From Datura wrightii (taxonomy: Eukaryota > Streptophyta > Magnoliopsida > Solanales > Solanaceae), in contig JASDFA010000018.1 in the NCBI GenBank assembly GCA_035772735.1, positions 57,504,001-57,568,000 of the forward strand: DNA of 64,000 nucleotides. Reading direction: 5' to 3'. Shown here in pieces: positions 12,143-21,750 of this stretch. Numbering within the stretch: position 1 is the first letter of the stretch; each line of letters opens with the position of its first letter. The position numbers and the translations under genes were made by a program. The notes below the pieces were generated by a model that was not told the DNA's origin, made no database searches, and saw nothing but the letters and a program-made list of their open reading frames with translations.

Positions 12143-13365
12143 TCAATCGAAGTATTCAACTTCTTCATTAGGTGTCATTTCTTCGTCTCCCATAATAGAA
12201 TCGCCCCCACTGTCCTCATCTGACTCAACATCTAAGCCCTCCCGGCGTGTCTCCTCATCGGTGGGGACATCATCATCTATGGGCTCCATAAATGCGGGCC
12301 CCACTCTGCATAGAGCCCTGACATTCTCGCCAAATGGGTAATCCATCTCGAGCTGCCACAGCTCATCCTCCATTGTCGGCCTCCTGCCAATGTGCAGCTG
12401 CAACATCTGCATCCCGTACATGTGGGTCATATACTGGTCATCCGAGCATGTCGCTCGGCTAGTGTGAGAACCGGACCATGAGTAGTGTCAGGTGCCTTGG
12501 TTTTGGTGACATCCAAGGCACGCCTGTCGATCTAAGGGATGTAATACAGGGCCTCCTCCTTGATATCATGGCCCCTCAGGATCATGGTAAGCAAACCTCC
12601 GAGCCCGTATCTGTGCCCCTAATGTTGTGGGGCTCTCCTCATGGCGGAGATAATTACCGCCCCAACATTGATCTCCAGCCCCTTCATCAGGGCATACACC
12701 AAGCACACTCGATCCCGGGTGACATCTGTCATGTGCACCCCCGGGATCAAGCAGGAACACACAATTTTTAGCCAAATCCTGGCTTCCCTGTTCATCTGAG
12801 AGTAGGGCAATGTCTGATGGTAGCCCCTCTCATTCTGCCCACCCCACCATGCTGTCGAACGGGATCCACATAGAGTGCGTCAGATGTCCGCATAAGGTGG
12901 AGTGATGTTCAGCTGCCGAAGGGGGACATGGGCGTCTGTGTCCCACGCCCCCATGATAGCATTTAGGTGATGGGGCTCAAAAGTGATAACCTGCCCCTTG
13001 ATTTTGATGGTATGATTACGGAGGGTCTGGTTCCAGTTGGCATAGAACTCCCTGATAAGATGGAGATTGCACTCCCTAGGCTCTTCGAAGATAAAGTTTA
13101 GCCCAGCGGTGTCAATCCAGTGTACAATCCGTGGGAATTCCTGTGCCAGTGGCTCCAGTGCTATTTGCTCCTCCGGGAAGTATTTGGTTTCTTTTTGTTT
13201 TGCATACCACTTCTTCCCTTCATCAGTCACCCATCGGGTTCCGTATTGTCGGCGCTGGCCTCGCGGAACCGCTGGTGCTGCTGGAACTGCTGTTCCCAAT
13301 CGTATCCTTTTTCTGCCGGCGCCCGATGTGGATGCGCCCTTCCCTTTGTCTTGTATGCCTGACAT
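12143..13365 (-). pseudogene. Element B 'putative plant transposon protein' ORF, in env position
   Basis: The - strand frame starts at the ATG at 13365 (MSGIQDKGKGAST) and ends with EEVEYFD at 12143, about 407 codons. The N-terminus is basic and low-complexity (GRKRIRLGTAVPAAP). The conserved core has EFPRIV, NFIFEEPRECNLHLIREFY, LNITPPY, then MNREARIWLKIVCSCLIPG and RDRVCLVYALMKG. The C-terminus is very acidic (VESDEDSGGDS). It resembles the family annotated 'putative plant transposon protein' (Pfam PF20167 from memory), which has no known biochemical function. No signal peptide or membrane segment is visible, so it is not a classical env. A nonsense codon near 12882, a frameshift and further breaks up to about 12450 inactivate this copy. 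It lies downstream of integrase, where Athila elements carry an env-like gene. Confidence 0.8.
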
Positions 13366-13370
13366 TATTC

Positions 13371-14003
13371 CTGCACATTTAACATACAATCCCAATGTTA
13401 TTCAAGTCATACTAGCTACAACTAAGGTTGGGTTTAATTAGGTCACCCCACGCTTAGTCTTTAGCCACAATCAAAATAATTCGACAAGACATTCATAATT
13501 TTCCTCATTCTTAACATTCAACCGGCTTAGTGCATTCATATAAATCGATGGAACAATTACTATGTACTACTCGGACTTCGTACAACAACTACAAATTTCT
13601 CCATCAATTCACTTTCAACATCATAGCACTTAGCCCAATTTTTGTGCTCAACAACCTATGCAATTCACCAATTTCATTCTCCCGAGAATCCCTTGTCTAC
13701 TTAGCATATTCAATATTAATCACAATATAATTCACTTCACCCAACATGCACAACCCAATTTTTTCACATTTCAAACAAATTGTCTTCTTCCTATTCAATC
13801 TTCAACCCTAGTTACCAATTTCGCAAAAATTCAATAAAACATGCAATCATCGAGTTCATATACTCACAACAGTACTATGAAGATCAATCAATCATAACTT
13901 AAATGAATTCAAGCTAAATTCTCACTTAGGGCAAGGTTCAATCACTACACATGTTCAAAAATTGAAAATTTAATCAAAAATGAGGTAGAGTTCAAGAACA
14001 TAC
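13371..14003 (-). other. Candidate intron before element B ORF2
   Basis: On the - strand a donor AAAG|GTATGTT lies at 14004/14003 and an acceptor TGCAG|G at 13371/13370, five bases before the ORF2 ATG. The same arrangement occurs in C (21034-21745). The 633 bases between are AT-rich, have no coding signal on the - strand and look intron-like. Splicing is an inference from sequence only. Confidence 0.5.
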
Positions 14004-14619
14004 CTTTGATTTGATGAAATTGAAGAAAACTCGAACAAAATTGATGCCTAGGTCCATGTCACGTTGGGGGAGAAGGGGATTTGGGGTGTTGGTCGCGGAG
14101 GAAGTGAAGAAATAGGAAAGAAATGAGGAAAATCGGGGGTTTTAAGGTTCTTTTTCGCGCGGGTTACCCGGTGACCCAGTGTGACCCGACGCGAAATACA
14201 CTCAACGTGTCATGGAGGGTAACGTAGAGCACCCTCTCCGTTACACGGAGCCATCGCGCTAGTGTTCTGGTTTTTTAAAAAATCCGGAACACTCTTGAAT
14301 GTGTCACGGAGGGTAACGCGGAGCACCTCCTTCGTGACATGGAGCCATCGTGTAGGCTCACTGTAATGTGTAAATTTTTATTTTTCTCACCTCAATTTTT
14401 TCCTTTGTGTTTCTTTGCATTTTTGCCCTCCGTTCCTCCTGAAAATCACTTCACCAAAAGAATTGGTTAGAATTCATAGGTTTCAACATAAACAAAATTT
14501 TTATTTCTTTTTCTTTTTCTCTTTTTTTTCAAATAGTTCTACTCATCTATTACAACAATTTCATGGGTTGCCTCCCGTGCAGCGCTTGATTTACTGTCGC
14601 GGCTCGGTGTCATTCATGT
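14004..14619 (-). repeat. Element B spacer with conserved box and inverted-repeat pair
   Basis: Between integrase and ORF2 on the - strand lies GCGCTGCACGGGAGGCAACCC (14565-14585, given here as a 21-bp site whose core is GGGAGGCAACCC), also found in C at 20420-20440. Two decayed hairpin units follow at about 14203-14250 and 14300-14350, with the same GTGTCACGGAG family as the LTR repeats. Then comes a short conserved candidate exon ending at the donor at 14004. A T-rich stretch at 14505-14530 has no further signal. Confidence 0.65.
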
Positions 14620-15013
14620 TCAATCATCCTCTAGAGTGATGGATGTCTTCTCTCGAATAACGTCCTCACCCCAATAATGCTTACATCGCTGCCTATTTAC
14701 TAAGAACGTGGCACTTCTATCTTCTTGCCACAACTCCACTGCCCCGTGTGGGGTCATTCTTACCACATCAAACGGCCTTGACCATTTGTTCCGCAATTTT
14801 CCTGGAAACAACCTCAATCTTGAATTGAATAGCAATACTTTGTAGCCCCGGATCAAAGATCCGATGCACCATATGCTTATCGTGCCACCTCTTTGTTTTC
14901 TCTTTGTAGCACTTGGCACTTTCATAAGCATGCCAGCGAAACTCATCAAGTTCGCTGAGTTGTATCAACCTCTTCTTCCCTGCTAGCTTCGGGTCCATGT
15001 TCAATTTTCTCAC
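14620..15013 (-). pseudogene. pol: Element B integrase C-terminal part (downstream of E insertion)
   Basis: The - strand reads the end of an Athila-type integrase: NMDPKLAGKKRLIQLSELDE, then ESAKCYKEKTKRWHDKH, FNSRLRLFPGKLRNKWSRPF and HGAVELWQ, ending LEDD at 14620. The two readable stretches are in different frames, so at least one frameshift is present near 14850. It is the continuation of the integrase cut at 44021; both edges carry the E target duplication CTCAC (15009-15013 and 44021-44025). Confidence 0.88.
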
Positions 15014-15829
15014 TGTTATACCCCGTAAGATTCCCGACACCTAGATGGCCTATTCGCACATTGGTTAACCATATTTGAAAGCCATACGTGCTAAAGAAAG
15101 GCCTGGGAAAGGATCGGACGAAGTAACCTATCGAACCATCGCGGAAGGAGCCGGGGTAGAGCCCCTCTGCGATGGCAACGTGTCACGGAGGTGGAGCCTT
15201 CGCGTTTGGCTCCGTGACACGTTGGGCCTGTCCAGGCTCAAGTATATAAAGCCCCACTTCGGTTTTAATTTAAGTTCATTCATTATAATTTCCAGAAAAA
15301 CGCAGCAAACAGGGAGAGACGAAGAGGGTGAAGATATAATCATTCGATTATGCTGCCAAACGTAGTCTAAACTCAAATTAACCTCAGGTACCGAGGTATT
15401 TAGCAGCAGAGAGCATTCCTATGGATTTTGTTTCGCGAAATACGGCCGACGAATCATTGAGCCACCGGACTAAGGTAAGTAGAATTGCTCCAAACTAGTG
15501 TCTATGTGTTCCTAGCTGTGAAGTGAATACTTCTCCCTTCTGGACTTCTGGAAAATAGCGAGTTTTCGACCATCTTTCGATAAGCCTAAGTTTAGGCTAT
15601 AATTATATCGAAAGTGATGTCGTCCTTCAGAATAAAGTTGTATATAGTATTGATTGACATATATATGAATGAAGTTGGGAGAAATAGATGGAATACTGAC
15701 CAAGCTACGCCAGTTAGTCGGGAAATCAGTAGCGAAGGTATGTAAAGCTAGTTTTCTCGGCAAGTTAGTAGTCTCGCAATAGTAAGATAGTTCAAAGGCC
15801 AGTAGACTGTTTCAGAAGTCGTGTGTTAT
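15014..15829 (+). mobile_element. Element E 5' LTR, segment 1 of 3
   Basis: Begins TGTTATACCCC right after target copy CTCAC and matches the E 3' LTR from 41450. It contains the hairpin block (about 15136-15223), then TATA box GTATATAAA at 15242. The LTR is interrupted at 15829 by element D (target GTTAT at 15825-15829). By eye it has about ten substitutions from the 3' LTR in the first 180 bases. Confidence 0.93.
15136..15223 (+). repeat. Promoter-proximal double inverted repeat in E 5' LTR
   Basis: The first hairpin has arms CCATCGC (15136-15142) and GCGATGG (15169-15175). The second has perfect 14-bp arms AACGTGTCACGGAG (15177-15190) and CTCCGTGACACGTT (15210-15223) around a 19-base loop. 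The TATA box follows about 19 bases later. The E 3' LTR copy (arms 41613-41626 and 41645-41658) has one mismatch. Confidence 0.9.
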
Positions 15830-17184
15830 TGTTATACCCCGTAGGATTTCCAGCACCTAGACGACCTATTCGCACGTTGGTTAAGCGTATTTGTAGGCCA
15901 TACGTGCTAAAGGAAGGCCCGGGAAAAGATCGGACGAGAAACCTGTCGAACCATCGCGGAAGGAGCTGAGGCAGAGCCCCTCCGTGATGGCGGCGTGTCA
16001 CGGAGGTGAAGCCTTCGTGTTGGCTCCGTGACACGTTGGCCCTGTCCATGCCCAAGTATATAAAGCCCCACTTCGGTTTTAATTCATTTAAACTTATAAA
16101 ATTTCCAGTGAAACAGAGAGGAAAAATCAGAGGAGAGAAAAGAACGAAGTGGGTAATATAATTTCGTCCGATTACGCTGCCAAACATCGTCCAAACTCAA
16201 ATTAACCTCAGATACTGAGGTATTTAGAAGCAGAGAGCATTTCTATGGATTTAGTTTCGTGAATACGGCCGACGAATCATCGAGCTACCGAGCTAAGGTA
16301 AGTAAAATTGCTCCAAACTAGTGTCTATGTGTTCCTAGCTGTGAAGTGAATATTTCTCCCTTCTAAACCTCTGAAAAATAGCGAGTTTTCGACCGTGTTT
16401 CGATAAGCCTAAGTTTAGGCTATAAATTATATTGAAAGTGACGTTGTTCTTTAAAATAAAGCTATATTTAGTATTAATTGACATATTTATAAATGCAGTT
16501 GGGAGAAATAGTTGAAGTGTTGGCCGAGTCTCGTCCGACAGACGGATTATTTGAGGATAAGGTACGTAAAGCTAGTTTCCTCGGCAAGTTTGTAATCTCG
16601 GTATAGTAAAGTAATTTCAAGGCCAGTAGAATGTTCAGAAGTCATGTATTATGTTTGTTACAAATGTTGGTATGATATTAGAAGCATCAGGTTATAATTA
16701 GCGCGAAACTTGCTAGCACGATATAGATTCTAATACATGTGTTAGGAACTACACAGCATGCTTAGTATGTGATGTAGTACGGAATGTTAAGATACTATCG
16801 TATTCAGTTGAAACCCAGTAAAACAATGTAATATCTGTAAGGCATTTCAGAAGTAGTATAATAGGTTAAAATGAAGTTTAGAAAGCATGTCAGAAATAGT
16901 AAATCATGTTACTACAAAAACTCAGTAGACAGCATGGTGGCCTCGTTGGCCCGCATTGGTTTCCCTATATTGAATGTGTTCTGGTTAGCTGATAGTGCAG
17001 GTACAGGTGGCTATAGGCTAGTTGGCCGGAGGCTGTGTTTACAGCTGTTATATAGCCGGTTGGTTTCTTGGAATAGAGCCAGGGCCAGCCAAAAGCACCA
17101 GACGTGCTTAGGCTGGACCATCTAGCAGTCCAGAGTCTAGTAGGCACCAGGTGCCCGTCATACCCTCCAGGGTGGGGTGTGACA
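15830..17184 (+). mobile_element. Element D 5' LTR
   Basis: A 1355-bp LTR from TGTTATACCCC (15830) to GGTGTGACA (17184), matched by the D 3' LTR 30635-31990. Hairpin arms are CGTGTCACGGAG at 15994-16005 and CTCCGTGACACG at 16024-16035, with the TATA box TATATAAAG at 16057-16065. It is clearly the same LTR family as E but about half the length. The frames at 15792-16187 and 16871-17225 are LTR sequence, not genes. Confidence 0.93.
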
Positions 17185-17188
17185 AACT

Positions 17189-17200
17189 TGGTATCAGAGC
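17189..17200 (+). other. Element D primer-binding site (tRNA-Met type)
   Basis: TGGTATCAGAGC lies four bases past the LTR end, the standard initiator tRNA-Met PBS of this gypsy lineage, with no mismatch. Bases 17201-17397 are the untranslated leader. Confidence 0.92.
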
Positions 17201-17397
17201 AGGTCGTATCCCAGGGAGTCTGCAAGCCGTGCTAAGTAGAGTCCTGTCCATGGATGTGTTGTGCACCACATACTATGGATAGGAGGCCGCAAGGCATGAT
17301 AGGATGGTTGTCTTTTATTCTTATTCAGTCGTGCTGTAGAGCGGTACAATATAGGGTTGAGTCCCTAAAATCTTACTGTATTCTTTGGTTACAGATA

Positions 17398-17828
17398 ATG
17401 TCAGACCAGCGACATGCTATCACAGGCCGGAGTTTAGATATTGCAGCAGGGGAAGGCACCAGCAGGATGCCTCACCCTCGTTTAGAAACAGCCCGATCAG
17501 AGGGCACTACAGAGGCATCGTCCCAGCCTTCTCAGCAGTCTCCACCACATCAGGAGCCACTTGGGGCGACACTACCTCCAGTACTCCCTATACCGACACC
17601 TTCCGACCAGGAGGTTAGGAGTGCGGTAGTTATGTTAGCACAGATGATGGCTGCTCAGCGTCAGCTGATGCCATCTACAGTTGCGGAGTCAGGAGAGCCC
17701 GGTAGTTCGAGGGTCCGAGAATTTTTGGCTCTGAATCCCCCACATTTTACAGGTACGGACCGGACAGAGGACCCTCAGGATTTTCTAGATAAAATGCAGA
17801 GAATTTTTAGGGTTATGCATGCCACGCC
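17398..17828 (+). pseudogene. gag: Element D gag, 5' part (split by element C)
   Basis: Gag starts at ATG 17398 (MSDQRHAITGRSLDIA) in an open frame of 143 codons. It has a Q/P/S-rich N-terminal region (about residues 30-75), an MLAQMMAAQRQ helix and the start of the capsid domain (FLALNPPHFTGTDRTEDPQD, FLDKMQRIF). It is cut within the codons after HAT by insertion of C; the target duplicate ACGCC is at 17824-17828. The upstream frame from 17254 is leader sequence, because E uses the equivalent ATG at 36398. Confidence 0.9.
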
Positions 17829-19274
17829 TGATCTTGGGCAGATTTATATGCCCAAGTGATACTCAAACGTATCAATTTGACCTTGTTTGTTGTGCAATGT
17901 GTATATAATATCATGTAATCGGTAATAAAATGCGAATTTATACTAACCAACATGATTAGCATTTGTTTTGCAGGTAAATGTGATTTTTAGGAGCTAAAAT
18001 GCATGTTGGAACTATATCGGAGTTGGACTTGGATGCGAGCGTGGAAAAGACATTGGAATACAAAATTTATAGGGGCTCCGCGATGGAGCCGTGCCACGCT
18101 ACCATCGCGGTAGCACACTTCCTGGAAAGGAATTAAAATGGCAAATTCTAGTGTGCCAACGCGTCAGCTCCGTGGCACGGAGAGAGGCCTCCGCGTTGGC
18201 CTCCGTGCCACGTTGAGGCTAATTTACCGGACCCTGAATTTCCAGTGAAGGTCCGCGTCCACGCCGTGTCACTGAGGCAGTGCTCCGCGTTGGCCTCCGT
18301 GACACGTTGCTTGTTATTCCGGGAAAAATTTCCCACTAGTATAAATAGCACACTTAGGTTTATTTTAAGCAGTTTTTAGTTTTTAGACGGAGTTCAGAAG
18401 TGGAGAGCAAGGACGTGGGTTAGGAGCAGTTGAGGAACGAAAAAGCTAAGGGATTTCTTCTCTTCTTTTCTTCTTTCTATCAATTGTACGTATGATTTAC
18501 ACTCATTTTAGGATGATCAATCCACAAATGAGTGGCTAATTCTCTTCCTTGCTGAGGTTTTGACACTTGTAATGAATTTTGATTATAATTAATATGGTTT
18601 TCTTCTTCTTCTTCCATGTTGTTCTATTAATTCTTGTTCTTACTGCATTAGTGTGTGGCCGACATTAATGTACATCTAAAAAGTCCAATTTCACTCGAAA
18701 GAGCAAGAAATTGGAAAGTTGTGAATTAATAGGGTATTGTTCTTAACTTGATTTGGGAAAATTGGGTTTTGATGTGATTTCCTGATAGAAATATACTTGA
18801 AAGCCGTATTAGTCAATTTAGGAACCGGAATTGTATTGCTAGGTCATAAATTGCATTTGATCACAGAAATGTAGACGGATGGTTTATGATTCTAACGTGA
18901 AATTAAATACGAGAGTTTTAATTTCTAGGCGAATGTTCTTGGCTAGCAACATGAAGAAGAGATTAACCAAATTATCATGATTATCAAGTTCATTACCTGT
19001 TCTTAACCTTGGCATGTTCATATCCATTGTCTAAATTCACAGTAAATAGTTGTTATTAATTTTAGTACATATAGTTTAGAAACAAAAACTCAAGTAACTG
19101 TTGGTTACATTGTTGTTAGCATAATTAGAAGTGAAATAGGAATATAGTAAACTAGGCAACTTTACATATCTTGAGCCTCCTTGGATCGATACTTGGCTAC
19201 TGAGCCACTTTATTACTTGTTTGACCACGTGCACTTGCGTGTTGGTTTTTAACCTATACCGGAACACCCGAACA
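17829..19274 (+). mobile_element. Element C 5' LTR
   Basis: A 1446-bp LTR from TGATCTTGGG to CCCGAACA. It is nearly identical to the 3' LTR at 24864-26310, suggesting the youngest insertion of this nest. The hairpin array is at 18078-18306, the TATA box TATAAATAG at 18340-18348. The LTR end (CACGTGCACTTGCGTG) is shared with B. Confidence 0.95.
18078..18306 (+). repeat. Triple inverted-repeat array in C 5' LTR
   Basis: Three hairpins in a row lie upstream of the TATA box. Arms are CCGCGATGG 18078-18086 and CCATCGCGG 18102-18110; CGTGGCACGGAG 18171-18182 and CTCCGTGCCACG 18201-18212; and CGTGTCACTGAGG 18265-18277 and CCTCCGTGACACG 18294-18306 (one mismatch). A TTCCAGTG-like linker separates the second and third. 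The C 3' LTR copy (25110-25341) has a perfect third hairpin. Confidence 0.9.
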
Positions 19275-19280
19275 AGTTTT

Positions 19281-19296
19281 TGGCGCCATTGTCGGG
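19281..19296 (+). other. Element C primer-binding site (tRNA-Asp type)
   Basis: TGGCGCCATTGTCGGG follows the LTR after six bases. The Athila-type PBS complementary to tRNA-Asp is TGGCGCCGTTGCCGGG (seen in B), so C differs at two bases. Bases 19297-19438 are an AT-rich leader. Confidence 0.85.
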
Positions 19297-19438
19297 CACA
19301 CTTGGCAATAGGTGAATTTGTTTTAAGTGTAAATTTACTGTATTTTTATTTTATTTTCTTATTGCTGACAACTTAGTCTTAGTGTTTGTTTTAATTCTTT
19401 TGCATTTTACTTTTTCTTTTTCGAATACCCTTATTGAC

Positions 19439-20386
19439 ATGACATCGTGGAATATAAATGGTTTCAATGGTGGATACTCATATTTTAGCGAATCTTGTCT
19501 GAATTGCGGAGGACACCACTTGTGGCAACACTGTAACACGTGCAATATATGTGGTGGTCAAGATGGCCATTGGGATGGCTGTCCGAATGCATATTCCCCT
19601 CCCCCAAGCCCCTACTATGATCCTTCTGCTGTTTTTTCTGAGTATAGGCATGCTGAAAATGAGGACTTGGGACGCCAAGATCGAATAGAAGACATGCTGA
19701 AACAACTCCTGGAGCAATCAGAAGCAATGAAGGAGGCGATGGCAGTACTGAGAATTCAGCAAGAAGAGAATGCAGAGGCTCTAGAAAGGATGAGCGTCAA
19801 ATTCACGGAGATGATTGCTGAGGCTGAAGCTTGTGATAACTTGCAGGTGACAGTTTTAGCCGATATTCAAGAGGAACTACAACCAGAAGACAAGGGTGGA
19901 TTTTTGGATGAAGCCCAACAATTAGAATCTCTTGAGTGTCCCCATGATGGGCTCACACTTATGGAAAATCCATTCAGGGAAGAAGAGATAGAGTATCCCC
20001 CATTTGACATCAATGGAGAGATAGATGTCGATGCTGAGAAGGTGTATACAAGTAAGGAGGTCAAGCACAATGTAGTTTCAGAGTTGAGGTGTATTGGACC
20101 ACACTCTATGCATTTTTCGACATTAAATTTGGTTGACAACATAGAAATAGAGTCTTCCAAGTTTGTAGAGAAATGTCTAGAGGAGGACCAAGCCCCGTAT
20201 ATTTTGAAATTTGCTAATTCGGAGAGACAAAATGACTTCGCTTACTTAAGGGCCAATAAGTGCAAAAGGCAACATCTACAACTTGGTCCTTACAATTTTT
20301 CACCACCACCCCTGGAGCATAAGAGGAAATTAGAGAAGAAATTAGGGGTGAGATTCATATCCTCAAGGTGGAGGAAAAAGTGGTGA
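19439..20386 (+). CDS. Element C ORF1: intact Cys/His-rich, coiled-coil protein of unknown function
   Basis: An uninterrupted frame of 315 residues from ATG 19439 (MTSWNINGFNGGYSY); an in-frame upstream ATG at 19382 would add 19 hydrophobic, leader-like residues and is less likely. Residues about 20-50 form a Cys/His cluster, CLNCGGHHLWQHC followed by CNICGGQDGHWDGC, resembling two zinc knuckles with non-canonical spacing (CX2CX3HX4C and CX2CX5HX3C). A proline-rich link follows. Residues about 75-135 are strongly heptad-like (MLKQLLEQSEAMKEAMAVL), probably a coiled coil. The middle is acidic; the C-terminus is basic (EHKRKLEKKLGVRFISSRW). It occupies the whole place of gag-pol. RNA binding and multimerisation, as a Gag substitute, are inference. 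I do not recognise the family. Confidence 0.7.
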   Translation: MTSWNINGFNGGYSYFSESCLNCGGHHLWQHCNTCNICGGQDGHWDGCPNAYSPPPSPYYDPSAVFSEYRHAENEDLGRQDRIEDMLKQLLEQSEAMKEAMAVLRIQQEENAEALERMSVKFTEMIAEAEACDNLQVTVLADIQEELQPEDKGGFLDEAQQLESLECPHDGLTLMENPFREEEIEYPPFDINGEIDVDAEKVYTSKEVKHNVVSELRCIGPHSMHFSTLNLVDNIEIESSKFVEKCLEEDQAPYILKFANSERQNDFAYLRANKCKRQHLQLGPYNFSPPPLEHKRKLEKKLGVRFISSRWRKKW

Positions 20387-21033
20387 AACTTGTTACGTCG
20401 TGCCGCGACGGTAAACCAGGCGCTGCATGGGAGGCAACCCGTGAAAAATATTTTCTTTCTTTCTTTTTAGTGTAAATAATTTTTATTTTCATTTTTCTTT
20501 TCTTGATTAGGTATATATTTTTGTTTTAGTTAATATTTTTGCATTTTAGTTAGGGAAATCTATTAATCTAACCAATTCTGTTCAGTGAGGTGATTTTCAG
20601 GTATAACGGAGGAAATATACATGGAATCGAGAAAATGAGGCAAGGTATGAAAAATTAAATTAATTGAAGAAACAGTGCACTAACGCGTTGGCGCCGTGTC
20701 ACGGAGGTAGGGCTCCGCGTTACCCTCCGTGACACATTGAAGGCAAAATCCGGATTTTTCAAAAATTCCAGTAAGCCAACGCGTTGGCTCCGTGTCACGG
20801 AGGTAGGGCTCCGCGTTACCCTCCGTGACACGTTACCGTGTATTTGGTGCCGGGTCACACCGGGTTGCCGGGTGACCCGCGTGTTTTCTTAAATTAAAAC
20901 CCCCGATTTCACCCCATTTCTTCCCATTCCCTCTTCCCTCCGCGACCAAAACACCTATTTCCCCCTCCCCAAGCACCGTGCCACGTTCCTAGGCAAGGAA
21001 TACGTCAAGTTTCTTCGGTTTCTCAATTCAAAG
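20387..21033 (+). repeat. Element C spacer: conserved box, tandem hairpins, candidate exon
   Basis: GGGAGGCAACCC within 20420-20440 matches the B box at 14565-14585. Two ~95-bp tandem units each hold a perfect hairpin: arms 20696-20707 with 20724-20735, and CGTGTCACGGAGG 20791-20803 with CCTCCGTGACACG 20820-20832. After about 20,880 a short pyrimidine-rich stretch leads to the candidate splice donor AAAG|GTATGTT at 21033/21034. Confidence 0.75.
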
Positions 21034-21745
21034 GTATGTTTTCATCATCTATCTCAATTTTTTTCGCGATTTTAGTCAAATTTGGGCATGTGAGGTGAGA
21101 TATATCACCCTAGGTAGAAATTAAACATGATGTTGAGTTATTTGTGATTGATATATGTTTGGATTGTTGTATTTAGCATTTGAACTTATCGATTGCGTAA
21201 ATAATTCGAATTTGATTATAGAATTGTATTCTAGGGCATGAGTTGTTGAATTTAACTTGAGTGACTTGATAAGTCGGCAAATTAGATGTCGGGGTGTGTT
21301 TGTAAATTTAGAGAAGTCGTGGTAAATATTGTGTAAATGTTAAAAGACGACAAATTCTCGAATTTTTTTTGGGAAAATGCAAAAAGTGTGTAAATTGGTT
21401 AGATTGTTTGGATTAGATTGTATATAGAATGTTTTTATCGTTGTTTTTATTTTGTTGTTGTTTTTGTTGCGAAGTGCGATGTGTGAATTGTTAGCGATAG
21501 TAGGATTGGGATTAGCTGTATGAAGTCTGAGTAGTACGCTAACCGTTATGCTGTCGAAATTTTTTTTTGTGAACGCACTAAGCATGAGTGTATAGTGTTG
21601 TCTGTGGTGTAATTAGAGTTATCCTTGCCGTAATTTTGTAGAAGTAGCTAAGGCCTAAGTGTGGGGTAAATGTTGTGTAACACGACCTTAGCCGAAGTTA
21701 ACAAGTTTTTAGCTTAACTTTGTGCTTGTTTGTATAAATTGACAG
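21034..21745 (+). other. Candidate intron before element C ORF2
   Basis: GTATGTTTTC at 21034 and GACAG at 21741-21745 are consensus-like plant splice sites. They delimit 712 bases, AT-rich and with runs of T, ending five bases before the ORF2 ATG at 21751. B has the same donor word and acceptor placement, although its intron sequence has diverged. Not proven to be spliced. Confidence 0.5.
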
Positions 21746-21750
21746 GTACA

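Noticed and set aside
12143..13365. Calling B ORF2 a retroviral-type env protein
   Set aside because: No signal peptide, membrane span or fusion motif is visible; only the position is env-like.
9851..15013. Reading 9851-15013 and 44021-50351 as two separate Athila-like elements
   Set aside because: CTCAC copies at both edges of E, matching target copies GGAGT/GGAGC at the outer LTRs, and integrase halves that continue each other show one split element.
17189..17200. tRNA gene fragment
   Set aside because: Only 12 bases complementary to a tRNA 3' end, positioned as a primer-binding site; no cloverleaf.
18078..18306. CRISPR-like array from repeated palindromes
   Set aside because: The units are hairpins within plant LTRs, with irregular spacing, unequal spacers and no cas genes; plant nuclear context.
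19439..20386. Calling C ORF1 a standard gag
   Set aside because: No capsid motifs like those in B or D/E gag; the Cys/His spacing is not the canonical CX2CX4HX4C.
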